A DNA stretch of 64,000 bases, from positions 1-64,000 of the forward strand of contig JAAOXG010000037.1 of assembly GCA_013036995.1 (NCBI GenBank), written 5' to 3'. The notes under the pieces are model-generated. The model was not told where the DNA came from. It saw nothing but the letters and a program-made list of their open reading frames with translations, and made no database searches. The number at the start of each line of letters is the position of its first letter. Position 1 is the first letter of the stretch. Positions 8,219 through 17,460 of the stretch are shown here, piece by piece. Source of the stretch: Lacrimispora defluvii. Lineage in GTDB: Bacteria; Bacillota; Clostridia; Lachnospirales; Lachnospiraceae. A program made the translations under genes and the position numbers.

Positions 8219-11038
8219 TTGCTGATTTTTTTAATTAAATTATGTTTGAAAGGGGGCGGGGCTTCCCGTACGATTATGAATGCAGTGGGCGGTGATAACG
8301 TATACCGTATGAAAGCGTCTGTTGAACCTGCGGCTGAAACCGTTATTACCTCAGAGGTAAACGGAACACCAGGAAGATATACCTACAGAGCTGTAACAAA
8401 GGACGATGGCGTAGCCTATCTGTGGCTCTCGGAAGGATCACAGACGGTATCATCAACCGGTTATGTAAGTAAAAACGCAGATATAGCTGGAAATGACGCA
8501 ACAGTAAAAGAGGTAACCCTTACCAAAATACCTACACTGACTGTGCCGGGGGCTCCGTTAAATGTTACAGCAGTTGCCGGTGATAGAAATGCAGTTGTAA
8601 GCTTCAACCCGCCAGTGAATAACGGAGGAAGTTCCATTCTGTCTTACATAGTGACTTCAAGTCCAGGTGGTGTGGTAACCAGTGGATCTTCCAGTCCAAT
8701 TACAATAACCGGTCTGACAAATGGAGTTTCCTACACCTTTACTGTCAAAGCTGTCAATTCTGCAGGAACAGGGCCGGCCTCTGCACCATCTGCCCCGGTA
8801 ACTCCGAAAGCAGCCGTTGCAGGTACTTATAAAGTCTCTGGAAAAGTTGTGGAAGAGAACGGCAATCCCGTACCTGGCGCTAACCTTGTTCTCAAAAAAG
8901 GTAACCGCGAGATAGGAACCGCTACCACTGACACATCTGGCAATTTTACAATCGGGGGCATACCTAACGGTACCTATAATCTTATGGTTACCAAAGAAAG
9001 TAAAGTTGTGACAGTTATGGTTGTGGTTGACAATGAAGATTATGTACTGAGTGAGCCGGTTAAAATGCCATCAGGTACAACCAACAGTATTGTAGAAGTA
9101 AAGGCCGGAGCACCTGATATTGTTGTGGGCAACCTGGAAGAACAGTTTACCCAGGAAGATAAGGATTTTGCACAGATTTCCGGCAATAAGGTGGAAATTA
9201 AACTGGTAGCAAATCTAAAAAACAAAGAAGAAATAAAAGACGATGCTGATAAAATATCTAATGCTGCCGGAGGTAATACCATCGGACTATATCTCGATCT
9301 GTCTGCATATAAAACACGGACAGAAAACAGTATACCAGGTACACCACAAAGGCTGGGAGTTCTGCCTGATATTATTGAAATCGTACTCCCCATGCCTGAA
9401 AAGCTGAAGGGTAAATCAGGAATTAATGTACACAGGGTTCATGATGGAATTCCACAGACCCTTCAAAACGGCAGTCCGGATGAAAACGGAGAATATTTTG
9501 TAGCAGCAACCGATACAATTACCATTTATACAAAGAGCTTTTCAACCTATGCAATCAGTTACACTGAGAGCGGCACAGGAGGAAACGCTGGAAGTGACAG
9601 CAGTTCAGAAACATCAAAAGCAGTCTGCAGCAGATGGCCAGGCCAGCCGGTTATGGGTAGGGAAGATATTCCGGTTACTCATTCAGAGAATGGAGAGGCT
9701 TATGCAGCAATTACAGAAAAAGCTGTTTTAGATGCTGCAACCAAAGCATGGGAAGAAGCAAAAGCGAAAGGAAAGACTGCAAACGGCATCGGTATTTCTC
9801 TGACTGTAAAAGATTTAGGAGATCAGAAGGTTGTTGGATTTGTTATCCCACAGTACATATTAAAGATCCTGACAGAGAAATATATCAGACAGTTTGAGTT
9901 AAAGAGTGGTATGATAGCCTTAAATCTGGATTTGGAGGCACTGAGAAATCTTCGTGTCCAGAGCACGGGAGACGTTACCATTACCATGGCTCCCGAAGCC
10001 AGACGTTCCAGCAACGCCCAGACAATGATTATGAACAGACCAGTATACCGCGTAACAGCCGGATACAACAAAGACGGCAATCATATGGAGATTAAATCAA
10101 TTGGAAATGGAAGTGCCATCTACTCTATTCCATACACTCCGGACAAAGAAGAAACAGGATATCTTTACGCAGTATCGGTTGACCAGCAGGGGAATGCAGC
10201 CCGTATTACAAACTCTGCCTACGACGCTAATACAAAGAATATAATCTTTACCTCCAATCAGTTCCAGGCAGGCGGAGTGGGCTATACGCCGGGCAATCGT
10301 TTCACTGACATATCCGCTCATTGGGCAAAAGAAGCAATGGATTATGCTGACGGACGGGGACTGATTACCGGTACCTCTAACACCGTATTTTCACCGGATG
10401 ACAACATTACCCGGGGAATCCTGGCCACAGCGCTTGGCAGGCTGGCAAATGTCGATCCAGGGCTTTATCAGGCCAATAGTTTTACAGATGTAAGGTCTGA
10501 TGGCAATGCTGCTTCTTACGCAGACTGGGCGAATAAAAAAGGTATTATAAAAGCTTCTGGAAACGGACAGTTTTTACCGGATCAGCCTGTAACCAGAGAA
10601 GAAATGGCTCTTATTCTACAAAATTATACGAAAGCAGTCATGAGTTGTCCGTTATCCATTACCAGAGATGCAATTAACTATGATGATAACCCAGGCATTG
10701 ACAGTGTATACAAAAAAGCTGTTACTTCCATGCAGCAGGCGGGTGTGATAATGGGCGAAAAGAATAATAACTTTAATCCCAAAAACAATGTGACCCGGGC
10801 ACAGGCCAGCATGATGCTTTATCGTTTAGTTAAGCTGACCATAGATCCTTCCAGTGCACAGGGCTGGGCACGCAATGATGGCGGCCAGTATCTCTACTAT
10901 AAGGATGGAAAAGCATTTACAGGATGGCTGGATGCAAATGGTAAGAAATATTACTTCTATGCAGATGGTATCCTTGCAACAGGCACTAGAATTGACGGAC
11001 ATGATGTAGATGAGAATGGAGTTATGAAAACAGAATAA
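8219..11038 (+). CDS. Fn3/SLH-domain cell-surface protein, probably 5'-truncated
   Basis: A 939-codon frame. In order it shows an N-terminal piece without signal peptide, a fibronectin type III domain (about 108-195), a carboxypeptidase-regulatory-like beta domain (about 203-270, GKVVEENGNPVPGANLVL), uncharacterised beta-rich regions, three S-layer homology domains (about 693-870, starting FTDISAHWAKEAMDYA) and a C-terminal cell-wall-binding repeat (GWLDANGKKYYFYADG). SLH domains anchor proteins to secondary cell-wall polymer, so export is expected, yet neither the TTG at 8219 nor the ATG at 8276 has a good ribosome binding site or a signal peptide. I infer that the true 5' end has been lost or replaced; a pseudogene is possible. 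Confidence 0.7.
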   Translation: MLIFLIKLCLKGGGASRTIMNAVGGDNVYRMKASVEPAAETVITSEVNGTPGRYTYRAVTKDDGVAYLWLSEGSQTVSSTGYVSKNADIAGNDATVKEVTLTKIPTLTVPGAPLNVTAVAGDRNAVVSFNPPVNNGGSSILSYIVTSSPGGVVTSGSSSPITITGLTNGVSYTFTVKAVNSAGTGPASAPSAPVTPKAAVAGTYKVSGKVVEENGNPVPGANLVLKKGNREIGTATTDTSGNFTIGGIPNGTYNLMVTKESKVVTVMVVVDNEDYVLSEPVKMPSGTTNSIVEVKAGAPDIVVGNLEEQFTQEDKDFAQISGNKVEIKLVANLKNKEEIKDDADKISNAAGGNTIGLYLDLSAYKTRTENSIPGTPQRLGVLPDIIEIVLPMPEKLKGKSGINVHRVHDGIPQTLQNGSPDENGEYFVAATDTITIYTKSFSTYAISYTESGTGGNAGSDSSSETSKAVCSRWPGQPVMGREDIPVTHSENGEAYAAITEKAVLDAATKAWEEAKAKGKTANGIGISLTVKDLGDQKVVGFVIPQYILKILTEKYIRQFELKSGMIALNLDLEALRNLRVQSTGDVTITMAPEARRSSNAQTMIMNRPVYRVTAGYNKDGNHMEIKSIGNGSAIYSIPYTPDKEETGYLYAVSVDQQGNAARITNSAYDANTKNIIFTSNQFQAGGVGYTPGNRFTDISAHWAKEAMDYADGRGLITGTSNTVFSPDDNITRGILATALGRLANVDPGLYQANSFTDVRSDGNAASYADWANKKGIIKASGNGQFLPDQPVTREEMALILQNYTKAVMSCPLSITRDAINYDDNPGIDSVYKKAVTSMQQAGVIMGEKNNNFNPKNNVTRAQASMMLYRLVKLTIDPSSAQGWARNDGGQYLYYKDGKAFTGWLDANGKKYYFYADGILATGTRIDGHDVDENGVMKTE

Positions 11039-11058
11039 CAGATAAGTAAATAGTAATG

Positions 11059-11122
11059 AAAATCCCCCTGATTATGAAAAAATGCTTCTTCTTCTGCGTT
11101 TTTCCAGTCAGGGGGATTTTTT
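11059..11122. terminator. Bidirectional terminator between the surface protein and GNAT genes
   Basis: A perfect 13-bp stem (11059-11071 with 11108-11120, core AATCCCCCTGA) flanks a 36-nt loop that can itself pair imperfectly. T-rich flanks follow on both strands, serving both convergent genes. Confidence 0.8.
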
Positions 11123-11123
11123 A

Positions 11124-11618
11124 TTATAAAAGTTTCGCCATATAAAATTCATCAACTGCTCTGCCATCTACAATCATGGAACGTTCTTTCTTTCCTTCGA
11201 TGTAAAACCCCATTTTCTCATACAAATGGCGTGCCTGTTCATTCGCGGTCATGACGGTCAGTTCCAGTCTTGTAATGCCATTTTCTCTTGCCCACTGCTC
11301 CATTTTCTGAAAGAGCATTGCCCCGTATCCCTTACCTCTGTAGTCTTTTAAAATACCAATAACCAGATAAGCACTGTGGCGGATCCTTCGTGGCTCTCCC
11401 CTTAAAGCAGAAATAAAACCGACTAATTCCCCTTCGTTTTCCAGCAATAGAAAAAGGGACCCGGATCGTTCCCACTGCTCAATTCTATGCTTCATATCAT
11501 CAGCCGTGGGGGTCCGCTCTCCAGGTTCATACATCATGAAACTGGTTTCTGTATCCAGCTGTTTTAACATTTTAACCAGGAGATCAGAGTCTTCCGGTGT
11601 GACTGTTCTTATGTGCAT
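11124..11618 (-). CDS. GNAT-family N-acetyltransferase
   Basis: A 164-residue acetyltransferase with the GNAT core: an N-terminal beta strand (HIRTVTPEDSDLLVKML), a central GELVGFISALRG strand, the acetyl-CoA pyrophosphate loop DYRGKGYGAML and the C-terminal VMTANEQARHLYEKMGF motif. The start is set at the methionine of MHIRTV (11618) because GGGGGGAA lies 8 nt upstream; two earlier methionines are too close to or upstream of that site. Substrate unknown. It is convergent with the surface protein gene and divergent from hemA. Confidence 0.8.
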   Translation of the reverse strand: MHIRTVTPEDSDLLVKMLKQLDTETSFMMYEPGERTPTADDMKHRIEQWERSGSLFLLLENEGELVGFISALRGEPRRIRHSAYLVIGILKDYRGKGYGAMLFQKMEQWARENGITRLELTVMTANEQARHLYEKMGFYIEGKKERSMIVDGRAVDEFYMAKLL

Positions 11619-11698
11619 CTGCATTTCCCCCCATTTCAACGTATTTCTCTTATTATACCTGGCATCTGAAAAAATGCAATCGGAGTTTTAACACTCCA

Positions 11699-11727
11699 TT
11701 GCCCTGCGTATGGGGTTGTGGTAGAAT
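11699..11727 (+). promoter_or_regulatory. Promoter of the tetrapyrrole operon
   Basis: TTGCCC at 11699-11704 and TAGAAT at 11722-11727 are separated by exactly 17 bp, 50 bp upstream of hemA. No riboswitch-like fold was recognised in the short leader. Confidence 0.55.
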
Positions 11728-11776
11728 AGGAACGTGGTTTTGATTACGAGGTTTAGAGAAGAAAGCTGGAAAAAAC

Positions 11777-12937
11777 ATGTATTGTATGAGTGTGAGCCAC
11801 AAAAAGGCTCCGGTAAATATCAGAGAAAAGTTAGCCTTCAGTACGAAAGAAAAGGCAGAATTAATAAACAGACTGATGAATAAGGATTCCATAACAGGTG
11901 TGGTTGTACTTTGCACCTGCAACCGCAGTGAGATCTATGTTTCAGGATCAAAGTATGCCATTGGGGAACTCCAGCGGGAGGCTGCCGGTTTAAAAAACGT
12001 TCGTCTGGGAGAATTAATTAAATATTTAAATGTCTATCAGGAAGAGAGTGCCATCCGGCATTTATTTAAGGTTGCCTGTGGTTTTGATTCCATGGTTTTA
12101 GGAGAAGATGAGATTCTGGGACAGGTTCGGGAGGCTTATCAGTATTCTAGAGAATCAGGAGCTGCAGATTATGAACTGAATGTGCTGTTTCAGAAAGCGA
12201 TGGCTGCAGCAAAGCGAATTAAAACAGATACCAGACTATCCAGAACCCCTCTTTCCATTGCAACTCTTGTGGCAAATGAAGTATTTCATTTCAACAATGA
12301 GGGAGAGTATAAAGATGTTATGGTAATTGGAATGACAGGGAAAATGGGGGGAACCATAACCAGGAATCTGCTAAGTAAGCCCGGCATCCGTGTAACAGGA
12401 ACTGTCAGAACCCACTCCTCAGATTTGCTGCTGAAAGTGGACAGCGACCGGATCAGGGAAGTAGATTACAAAGAACGCTACCAATATATGAATGATATGG
12501 ATGTTGTGATCAGTGCAACTTTAGGACCCCACTATACCATAACCAGAGAAGAACTGGAAAAATGTGCGAATCCGGAGAAAAAGCGGCTTTTTATTGATGT
12601 AGCCGTACCCGTTGATATGGACCCTGAGATCAGGGGATTTCCCGGAATTACATTATATGATATAGACTATTTTGAAACATTATCAAAGAACAATACCCAG
12701 ATTAAGCTAAAAGAACTGGACTGTGCCAGAGAAATTATGGAAGAAGAGCTTGACGGGGCATTAAAGGAAATTTTGTTTCATCCTTATATTTCCCAGATGG
12801 ATGAATTCAAAGAAGCGTTGTCCGGTAAGCGGCTGGATACCCTTTTATACCGCATTCGTGATCATGTTACCAGTGAGGACTTAAAGGTGGTGCTTCGGAC
12901 TTTAGATGGGTTAAAGGACTGGATGAGAGAGGAGTGA
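11777..12937 (+). CDS. hemA: Glutamyl-tRNA reductase
   Basis: A 386-residue enzyme that reduces glutamyl-tRNA(Glu) to glutamate-1-semialdehyde with NADPH, the first committed step of the C5 tetrapyrrole pathway. The N-terminal SHKKAPVNIREKLAFS and the catalytic cysteine in TCNRSEIY (C48) are typical, as is SMVLGEDEILGQVREAY, the NADP-binding VMVIGMTGKMGG and the C-terminal dimerisation helix region. It is somewhat shorter than the usual 410-430 residues. It opens an operon whose products all act in siroheme or cobalamin precursor synthesis, and it probably supplies precursor together with hemL at the operon end. Confidence 0.93.
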   Translation: MYCMSVSHKKAPVNIREKLAFSTKEKAELINRLMNKDSITGVVVLCTCNRSEIYVSGSKYAIGELQREAAGLKNVRLGELIKYLNVYQEESAIRHLFKVACGFDSMVLGEDEILGQVREAYQYSRESGAADYELNVLFQKAMAAAKRIKTDTRLSRTPLSIATLVANEVFHFNNEGEYKDVMVIGMTGKMGGTITRNLLSKPGIRVTGTVRTHSSDLLLKVDSDRIREVDYKERYQYMNDMDVVISATLGPHYTITREELEKCANPEKKRLFIDVAVPVDMDPEIRGFPGITLYDIDYFETLSKNNTQIKLKELDCAREIMEEELDGALKEILFHPYISQMDEFKEALSGKRLDTLLYRIRDHVTSEDLKVVLRTLDGLKDWMREE

Positions 12938-12939
12938 CA

Positions 12940-13581
12940 ATGGCTTATTTTCCGTTTTTTGTAGAGCTTGAAGGGAAAACGTGCCTCATTGCAGGCGGTG
13001 GAATGGTGGCTTACAGAAAAGCACTTGTGTTAAAGGACTTTGGGCCTGAAATTACGGTGGTTGGTTTAGAGATGATTCCTGAGATGGAACAGCTTGCTGC
13101 CGAATGTGGCAAGTCCATGACTCTCATCAGGCGGGGCTTTGAAGATAAGGATATTGAAAAGGCCGATTTTGTGATTGCCGCAACATCAGACGAAGAACTG
13201 AACAGGCACATATCTGTCATCTGCAGACAGCAGAAGATACCGGTGAATGTGGTGGATGTACAGGAAGAATGCAGTTTTATATTTCCCGCACTGATAAAAG
13301 AAGAGGATATCGTTGTGGGAATATCCACAGGAGGCAGTTCTCCCACCATTGCCCAGTATTTAAAAAAACGGTTTAAAGAGGCGATTCCCAAGGACTTTGG
13401 TATGCTGGCTGGCCAGCTCGGTACCTACCGGGAGCTGGTAAAGGAAAGGGTACCTTCCCTTCCGGTCCGGACTGAGATTTTTAAAATCATGGTAAAAGAA
13501 GGAATCAGGCAGGGCGGAGTATTTACCAGAGAACAGGCCATAGAGCTGATAGAAAGGAAACTTGGGGAACATGAAGATTGA
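12940..13581 (+). CDS. Precorrin-2 dehydrogenase / sirohydrochlorin ferrochelatase-type protein
   Basis: A 213-residue protein of the CysG N-domain/Met8p/SirC group. It begins with YFPFFVELEGKTCLIAGGG, an NAD-binding Rossmann motif, and contains ADFVIAATSDEELNR, VNVVDVQEECSFIFPALI and GISTGGSSPTIAQYLK, which are hallmarks. It oxidises precorrin-2 to sirohydrochlorin and in bifunctional members inserts iron to give siroheme. ATG 12940 is preferred, with GAGAGGAG just upstream overlapping the hemA stop; a GTG at 12934 is an alternative. The 3' end overlaps hemC by 11 bp. Confidence 0.88.
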   Translation: MAYFPFFVELEGKTCLIAGGGMVAYRKALVLKDFGPEITVVGLEMIPEMEQLAAECGKSMTLIRRGFEDKDIEKADFVIAATSDEELNRHISVICRQQKIPVNVVDVQEECSFIFPALIKEEDIVVGISTGGSSPTIAQYLKKRFKEAIPKDFGMLAGQLGTYRELVKERVPSLPVRTEIFKIMVKEGIRQGGVFTREQAIELIERKLGEHED

Positions 13582-14470
13582 TACAATACGCATTGGAACC
13601 AGAAAAAGCGCACTTGCTGTGGCACAGACCCAGCTGGTCGCCGATGCTTTGATAACGGTTACTCCCGGACTAACCGTGCAGCTGATGAAAAGGCAGACAG
13701 AAGGAGACCGGATTCTCAATAAGCCGCTTTTGGAGTTCGGCGGAAAAGGAGTGTTTGTAACAGAGTTTGAAGATGCACTTCTGCGGGGAGAGATTGATTT
13801 AGCTGTTCATAGCGCAAAAGATCTTCCCATGGATTTAAAAGAAGGTCTTGGCATTGTGGCAGTCCCGGCGCGTGAGGATCCAAGAGATGTACTCATAACC
13901 TTAAAAGGCAGTGATTTATATAAAAGGGAAGAGATTGTGATTGGTACTTCCAGCTTAAGAAGAAGAATACAGATCCAGGAGATCGGAAATACCTTATGGA
14001 AGGAAATTCCGGTCCGCTGTGAGAATTTAAGAGGGAATGTGCAGACACGTTTAAAACGGCTGGCTGATGGGGATTTTGATGGTATCATTCTTGCAGCTGC
14101 AGGATTGAACCGCCTGAATATTCAGTCAGATCCATCCTTTGATTACCATTACTTCGACTGTGAGACCATGATTCCCGCCGGAGGACAGGGAATACTGGCG
14201 GTTGAAGGCAGAATTGGAATGGAAGACTGGCCGGAGATATGGCAGATTGAAAATAAAGAAGCAAGACTGTGTCTGACACTGGAGCGAAAGATATTAAAGC
14301 TATTAAATGCAGGCTGCCATGAGCCGGTGGGAATCTATTCCCGCATCGAGGAAGGACAGTTTGAGGTTTTTGGAATCAGAAGCAGAGATAACCAGATAAA
14401 AAGAATCCATCTTAAGGGTAAAACGGAGGAGCTGGACAGTCTGGCGGAAGAAGCCGCAAAGAGACTTTAA
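13571..14470 (+). CDS. hemC: Hydroxymethylbilane synthase (porphobilinogen deaminase)
   Basis: A 299-residue enzyme that polymerises four porphobilinogen units into hydroxymethylbilane. It shows the N-terminal IRIGTRKSALAVAQTQLV, the substrate motif HSAKDLPM, the arginine-rich GTSSLRRRIQ and RGNVQTRL segments and the cofactor cysteine in NAGCHEPVG (C249), which carries the dipyrromethane primer. ATG 13571 is preferred over TTG 13562. Its substrate is made by HemB, which is not encoded next to it. Confidence 0.93.
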   Translation: MKIDTIRIGTRKSALAVAQTQLVADALITVTPGLTVQLMKRQTEGDRILNKPLLEFGGKGVFVTEFEDALLRGEIDLAVHSAKDLPMDLKEGLGIVAVPAREDPRDVLITLKGSDLYKREEIVIGTSSLRRRIQIQEIGNTLWKEIPVRCENLRGNVQTRLKRLADGDFDGIILAAAGLNRLNIQSDPSFDYHYFDCETMIPAGGQGILAVEGRIGMEDWPEIWQIENKEARLCLTLERKILKLLNAGCHEPVGIYSRIEEGQFEVFGIRSRDNQIKRIHLKGKTEELDSLAEEAAKRL

Positions 14471-14488
14471 TTGAAAATGGAGGATGTC

Positions 14489-16006
14489 ATGAAGAAAAAT
14501 GGAGTGGTATACTTAGTCGGTGCTGGGCCGGGGGATCCCGGTCTCATCACCCAAAAAGGATTGAAGCGGCTTGGCAGCTGCGATGCACTGGTTTATGACT
14601 CCCTTGCTTCGGATTATTTCCTCGATGAGGTACCGGACCATTGCAGAAAGATCTATGTAGGAAAGCGGGCAGGCGCCCATTCCATGAAGCAGGAAGAGAT
14701 TAACCGGCTCTTAGTGGAGCTGGCAGAGGAAGGGTTAAATGTGGTCCGTTTAAAAGGAGGAGATCCCTTTGTATTTGGACGGGGAGGAGAAGAAATCCTG
14801 ACACTTTCGGAGGCAGGAATCACCTTTGAAGTAGTACCTGGTGTGACCTCTGCGGTGGCAGCGCTTTCCATGGCAGGAATTCCTGTGACTCACAGGGCAG
14901 TGAGCCGCAGCTTTCATGTAATGACAGGACATACCCTCTCTGAGAATGGAACCCTTCCTCCTGATTTTGATTCCTTTGCCAAACTCTCCGGAACTCTGGT
15001 TTTTTTAATGGGACTATCCAATCTTTCCCTGATTGTTAATGGTCTTATTAAAAATGGAAAACCGGAAGATACACCAGCAGCTGTGATTGAAAACGGAACC
15101 CTTCCCGAGCAGAGAATAATTCGCGGGACTCTGAACGATATTGAGAGCAGAGCAAAACAGGCGGAGATTAAAAGTCCTGCCATCATTGTGGCAGGGGACG
15201 TGGCAGCCCTGGATTTTTCTTCTACCCTGAATCTGCCCCTGAAGGGATGCAGAATTGGCATTACCGGAACCCAATCCTTTACCGGAAGACTTCATCGGGA
15301 GCTTGCAGAACTTGGAGGAATGACAGACAGTGTATTGTCTTTATCCATAGACTCCTATCGGTCAGGGCAAGCCATGAATGAAGCTTATCAAAGGCTACAA
15401 ACCTACTCCTGGCTCCTATTTACCAGTGCCAATGCAGTAAGAGAATTTTTCACCGGTCTTTTCGAAGGCGGTTATGATTTGCGCTCACTGGGAGCCGTCA
15501 GATTTGCAGTAGTAGGGAAAGGTACGGAAAATGAACTGGTTAAGTATGGCTTTCATGCCGATTATATTCCTGACCGCTATCAGGTAATAGATCTTGCAAA
15601 AGGATTAAAACCCCTGCTGTCAAAAGAAGACCGGCTGCTCATACCCAGGTCATCAGGCGGGTCCCCGGAACTGAACCGGGTTCTTGACGAAGCAGGGATC
15701 TGTTACGATGATATTGTTCTATATGATGTGGCGCTGAAAAAAAAGGAGCAGGAAGAGCTGGGAAATGCATTGCTCCCTCTCCATTATCTGACTTTTGCCA
15801 GTGCTTCCGGCGTAGAAGGATTTTTTCAGGGGGAAACAGAGAAAATTCTCGGTTTGCTTTCCAGATTAAAGGTAGTCTGCATCGGTGATATCACAGCAAA
15901 AGCACTTTCCCGGTATGGAAGAGAAGCTGATTTAATTGCACCGGTTTACAGTATATCAGGGCTGGCAGAAATCATTTGCCAGGACTGGTGTAAAGAAAAG
16001 GAGTAA
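14489..16006 (+). CDS. Uroporphyrinogen-III C-methyltransferase / uroporphyrinogen-III synthase fusion
   Basis: A 505-residue fusion. Residues about 1-245 are a SUMT methyltransferase (VYLVGAGPGDPGLIT, LKGGDPFVFGRGGEE, VPGVTSAVAA, GTLVFLMG), which makes precorrin-2 using two SAM. Residues about 250-505 are HemD-like (GCRIGITGTQSFTG, LLFTSANAVREFF, LTFASASGVEGFF), which cyclises hydroxymethylbilane. The CobA-HemD fusion is common in clostridia. GGAGG at 14479-14483 sets the ATG at 14489; it starts 18 bp after the hemC stop. Confidence 0.92.
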   Translation: MKKNGVVYLVGAGPGDPGLITQKGLKRLGSCDALVYDSLASDYFLDEVPDHCRKIYVGKRAGAHSMKQEEINRLLVELAEEGLNVVRLKGGDPFVFGRGGEEILTLSEAGITFEVVPGVTSAVAALSMAGIPVTHRAVSRSFHVMTGHTLSENGTLPPDFDSFAKLSGTLVFLMGLSNLSLIVNGLIKNGKPEDTPAAVIENGTLPEQRIIRGTLNDIESRAKQAEIKSPAIIVAGDVAALDFSSTLNLPLKGCRIGITGTQSFTGRLHRELAELGGMTDSVLSLSIDSYRSGQAMNEAYQRLQTYSWLLFTSANAVREFFTGLFEGGYDLRSLGAVRFAVVGKGTENELVKYGFHADYIPDRYQVIDLAKGLKPLLSKEDRLLIPRSSGGSPELNRVLDEAGICYDDIVLYDVALKKKEQEELGNALLPLHYLTFASASGVEGFFQGETEKILGLLSRLKVVCIGDITAKALSRYGREADLIAPVYSISGLAEIICQDWCKEKE

Positions 16007-16012
16007 ATTAAA

Positions 16013-17287
16013 ATGAACACAGAAGAGTCAAAGAAACTATTTGAAGAATCCGGAAACTATTTCCCGGGCGGAGTTAACAGTCCTGTAAGAGCGTTTGGCT
16101 CTGTGGGGGGAGTTCCCGTATTTATAAAAAGGGCGGAAGGATCCCGTATCTATGATGAGGATGGGAATGAATACATTGATTATGTGAATTCCTGGGGACC
16201 CTGTATTCTGGGACATGGGTATCAGCCAGTGGTAGAAGCAGTAAGAGAGGCATGTCTTTCCGGTTTATCCTATGGCGCGCCTACGAGAAGAGAGCTGGAA
16301 CTTGGAAAACTGATTACAGAATGTATTCCTTCCATGGAAATGATGCGAATGGTCAGCTCAGGAACGGAAGCAGTTATGAGTGCTATTCGCGCAGCAAGAG
16401 GGTTTACAGGGAGAGATAAGATCATTAAATTTAAGGGCTGCTACCACGGACATTCTGACGGTCTTTTAGTAAAAGCGGGCTCCGGAGCTCTGACAGGCAG
16501 CGCACCGGACAGTGCCGGTGTGCCTGAATCCTATACGAAACACACGCTGTTAGCAGGTTACAATCAGGAAGATACAGTGGAAGAGCTGTTTCGTCAGTAT
16601 CCCGGAGAGATTGCAGCGATTGTGGTAGAACCTGTGGCAGCCAATATGGGACTGGTAGCTCCAAAACCAGGCTTCCTTGAGTTTTTAAGAGACATTACAA
16701 CCAGGTACGGAGCCCTTTTAATCTTTGATGAGGTGATCACAGGTTTTCGTATGGCTCTTGGGGGAGCTCAGGAATATTATCAGGTAAAACCAGATCTGAC
16801 CACTCTTGGTAAGATTGCGGGAGGCGGCATGCCCATGGGCGTCTACGGCGGACGCAGGGAAATCATGGAAGTTGTATCTCCTTTGGGGAAAGTTTATCAG
16901 GCCGGAACATTATCCGGGAACCCCATTGCAACTGCGGCAGGAATTGCAACATTAAAAGCCCTGATGGACCGGCCGGATATTTATTCCTCCCTGGAGAAAA
17001 AAGCGGATACCCTGGTTCAGACTTTAAAGGAGGTTCTCCCAGGTGCACAGGTGAACCAGGCAGGTTCCTTATTCAGCGTATTTTTTGCTCAGCACCCGGT
17101 GGTGGATTTTGAGTCTGCTTTAAAATCCGATACCCGGTTGTATGCAAAGTATTTTCATTATCTCCTTGAGCATGGTATTTACACAGCTCCTTCCCAGTTT
17201 GAAATTCTGTTTTTATCAGCAGCTCATACCCAGGAAGATATTGAAGAGACGAAGAGAATTATGAAAGAAGCGGCGGCAAATTTATAA
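16013..17287 (+). CDS. hemL: Glutamate-1-semialdehyde 2,1-aminomutase
   Basis: A 424-residue PLP enzyme converting glutamate-1-semialdehyde to 5-aminolevulinate. It has PGGVNSPVRAFG at the N-terminus, VSSGTEAVMSAIRAARGFTGR, KFKGCYHGHSDG, LIFDEVITGFR and the PLP lysine in LGKIAGGGMPMG (K267). It starts 6 bp after the cobA/hemD stop; in many clostridia hemB lies between these two genes but there is no space for it here. It closes the operon and is followed by a terminator. Confidence 0.93.
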   Translation: MNTEESKKLFEESGNYFPGGVNSPVRAFGSVGGVPVFIKRAEGSRIYDEDGNEYIDYVNSWGPCILGHGYQPVVEAVREACLSGLSYGAPTRRELELGKLITECIPSMEMMRMVSSGTEAVMSAIRAARGFTGRDKIIKFKGCYHGHSDGLLVKAGSGALTGSAPDSAGVPESYTKHTLLAGYNQEDTVEELFRQYPGEIAAIVVEPVAANMGLVAPKPGFLEFLRDITTRYGALLIFDEVITGFRMALGGAQEYYQVKPDLTTLGKIAGGGMPMGVYGGRREIMEVVSPLGKVYQAGTLSGNPIATAAGIATLKALMDRPDIYSSLEKKADTLVQTLKEVLPGAQVNQAGSLFSVFFAQHPVVDFESALKSDTRLYAKYFHYLLEHGIYTAPSQFEILFLSAAHTQEDIEETKRIMKEAAANL

Positions 17288-17300
17288 AAAGAAATTCATG

Positions 17301-17341
17301 GAGGATGTTGCAGAAATTTAACTGTAACCTCCTCTTTTTTT
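17301..17341 (+). terminator. Terminator of the tetrapyrrole operon
   Basis: A 13-bp stem with one mismatch and one G-U pair (17301-17313 with 17322-17334) is followed by a seven-T run, 13 bp after the hemL stop. Confidence 0.8.
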
Positions 17342-17409
17342 ATTGTTATAAAAGAAGTAGTATAAATTCTAAAAGAACCATAAATTGTATTAACATTTAC
17401 TCCAATCTA

Positions 17410-17438
17410 TTGATAAATGTCCTGATTTGGTATATTTT
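17410..17438 (+). promoter_or_regulatory. Promoter of the flavodoxin-ftsH unit
   Basis: TTGATA at 17410-17415 is followed 15-17 bp later by overlapping TATATT and TATTTT hexamers (17431-17438), about 25 bp before the flavodoxin start. Confidence 0.45.
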
Positions 17439-17460
17439 ATTGATAGAGGAGGCGAAATAT

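Noticed and set aside
11640..11776. Cobalamin or other riboswitch before hemA
   Set aside because: The leader is only about 45 nt after the predicted start site and contains no recognisable aptamer sequence.
17305..17460. N-terminal extension of the flavodoxin frame by 52 codons
   Set aside because: It runs through the hemL terminator and the promoter; the flavodoxin fold starts at 17461 with a perfect ribosome binding site.
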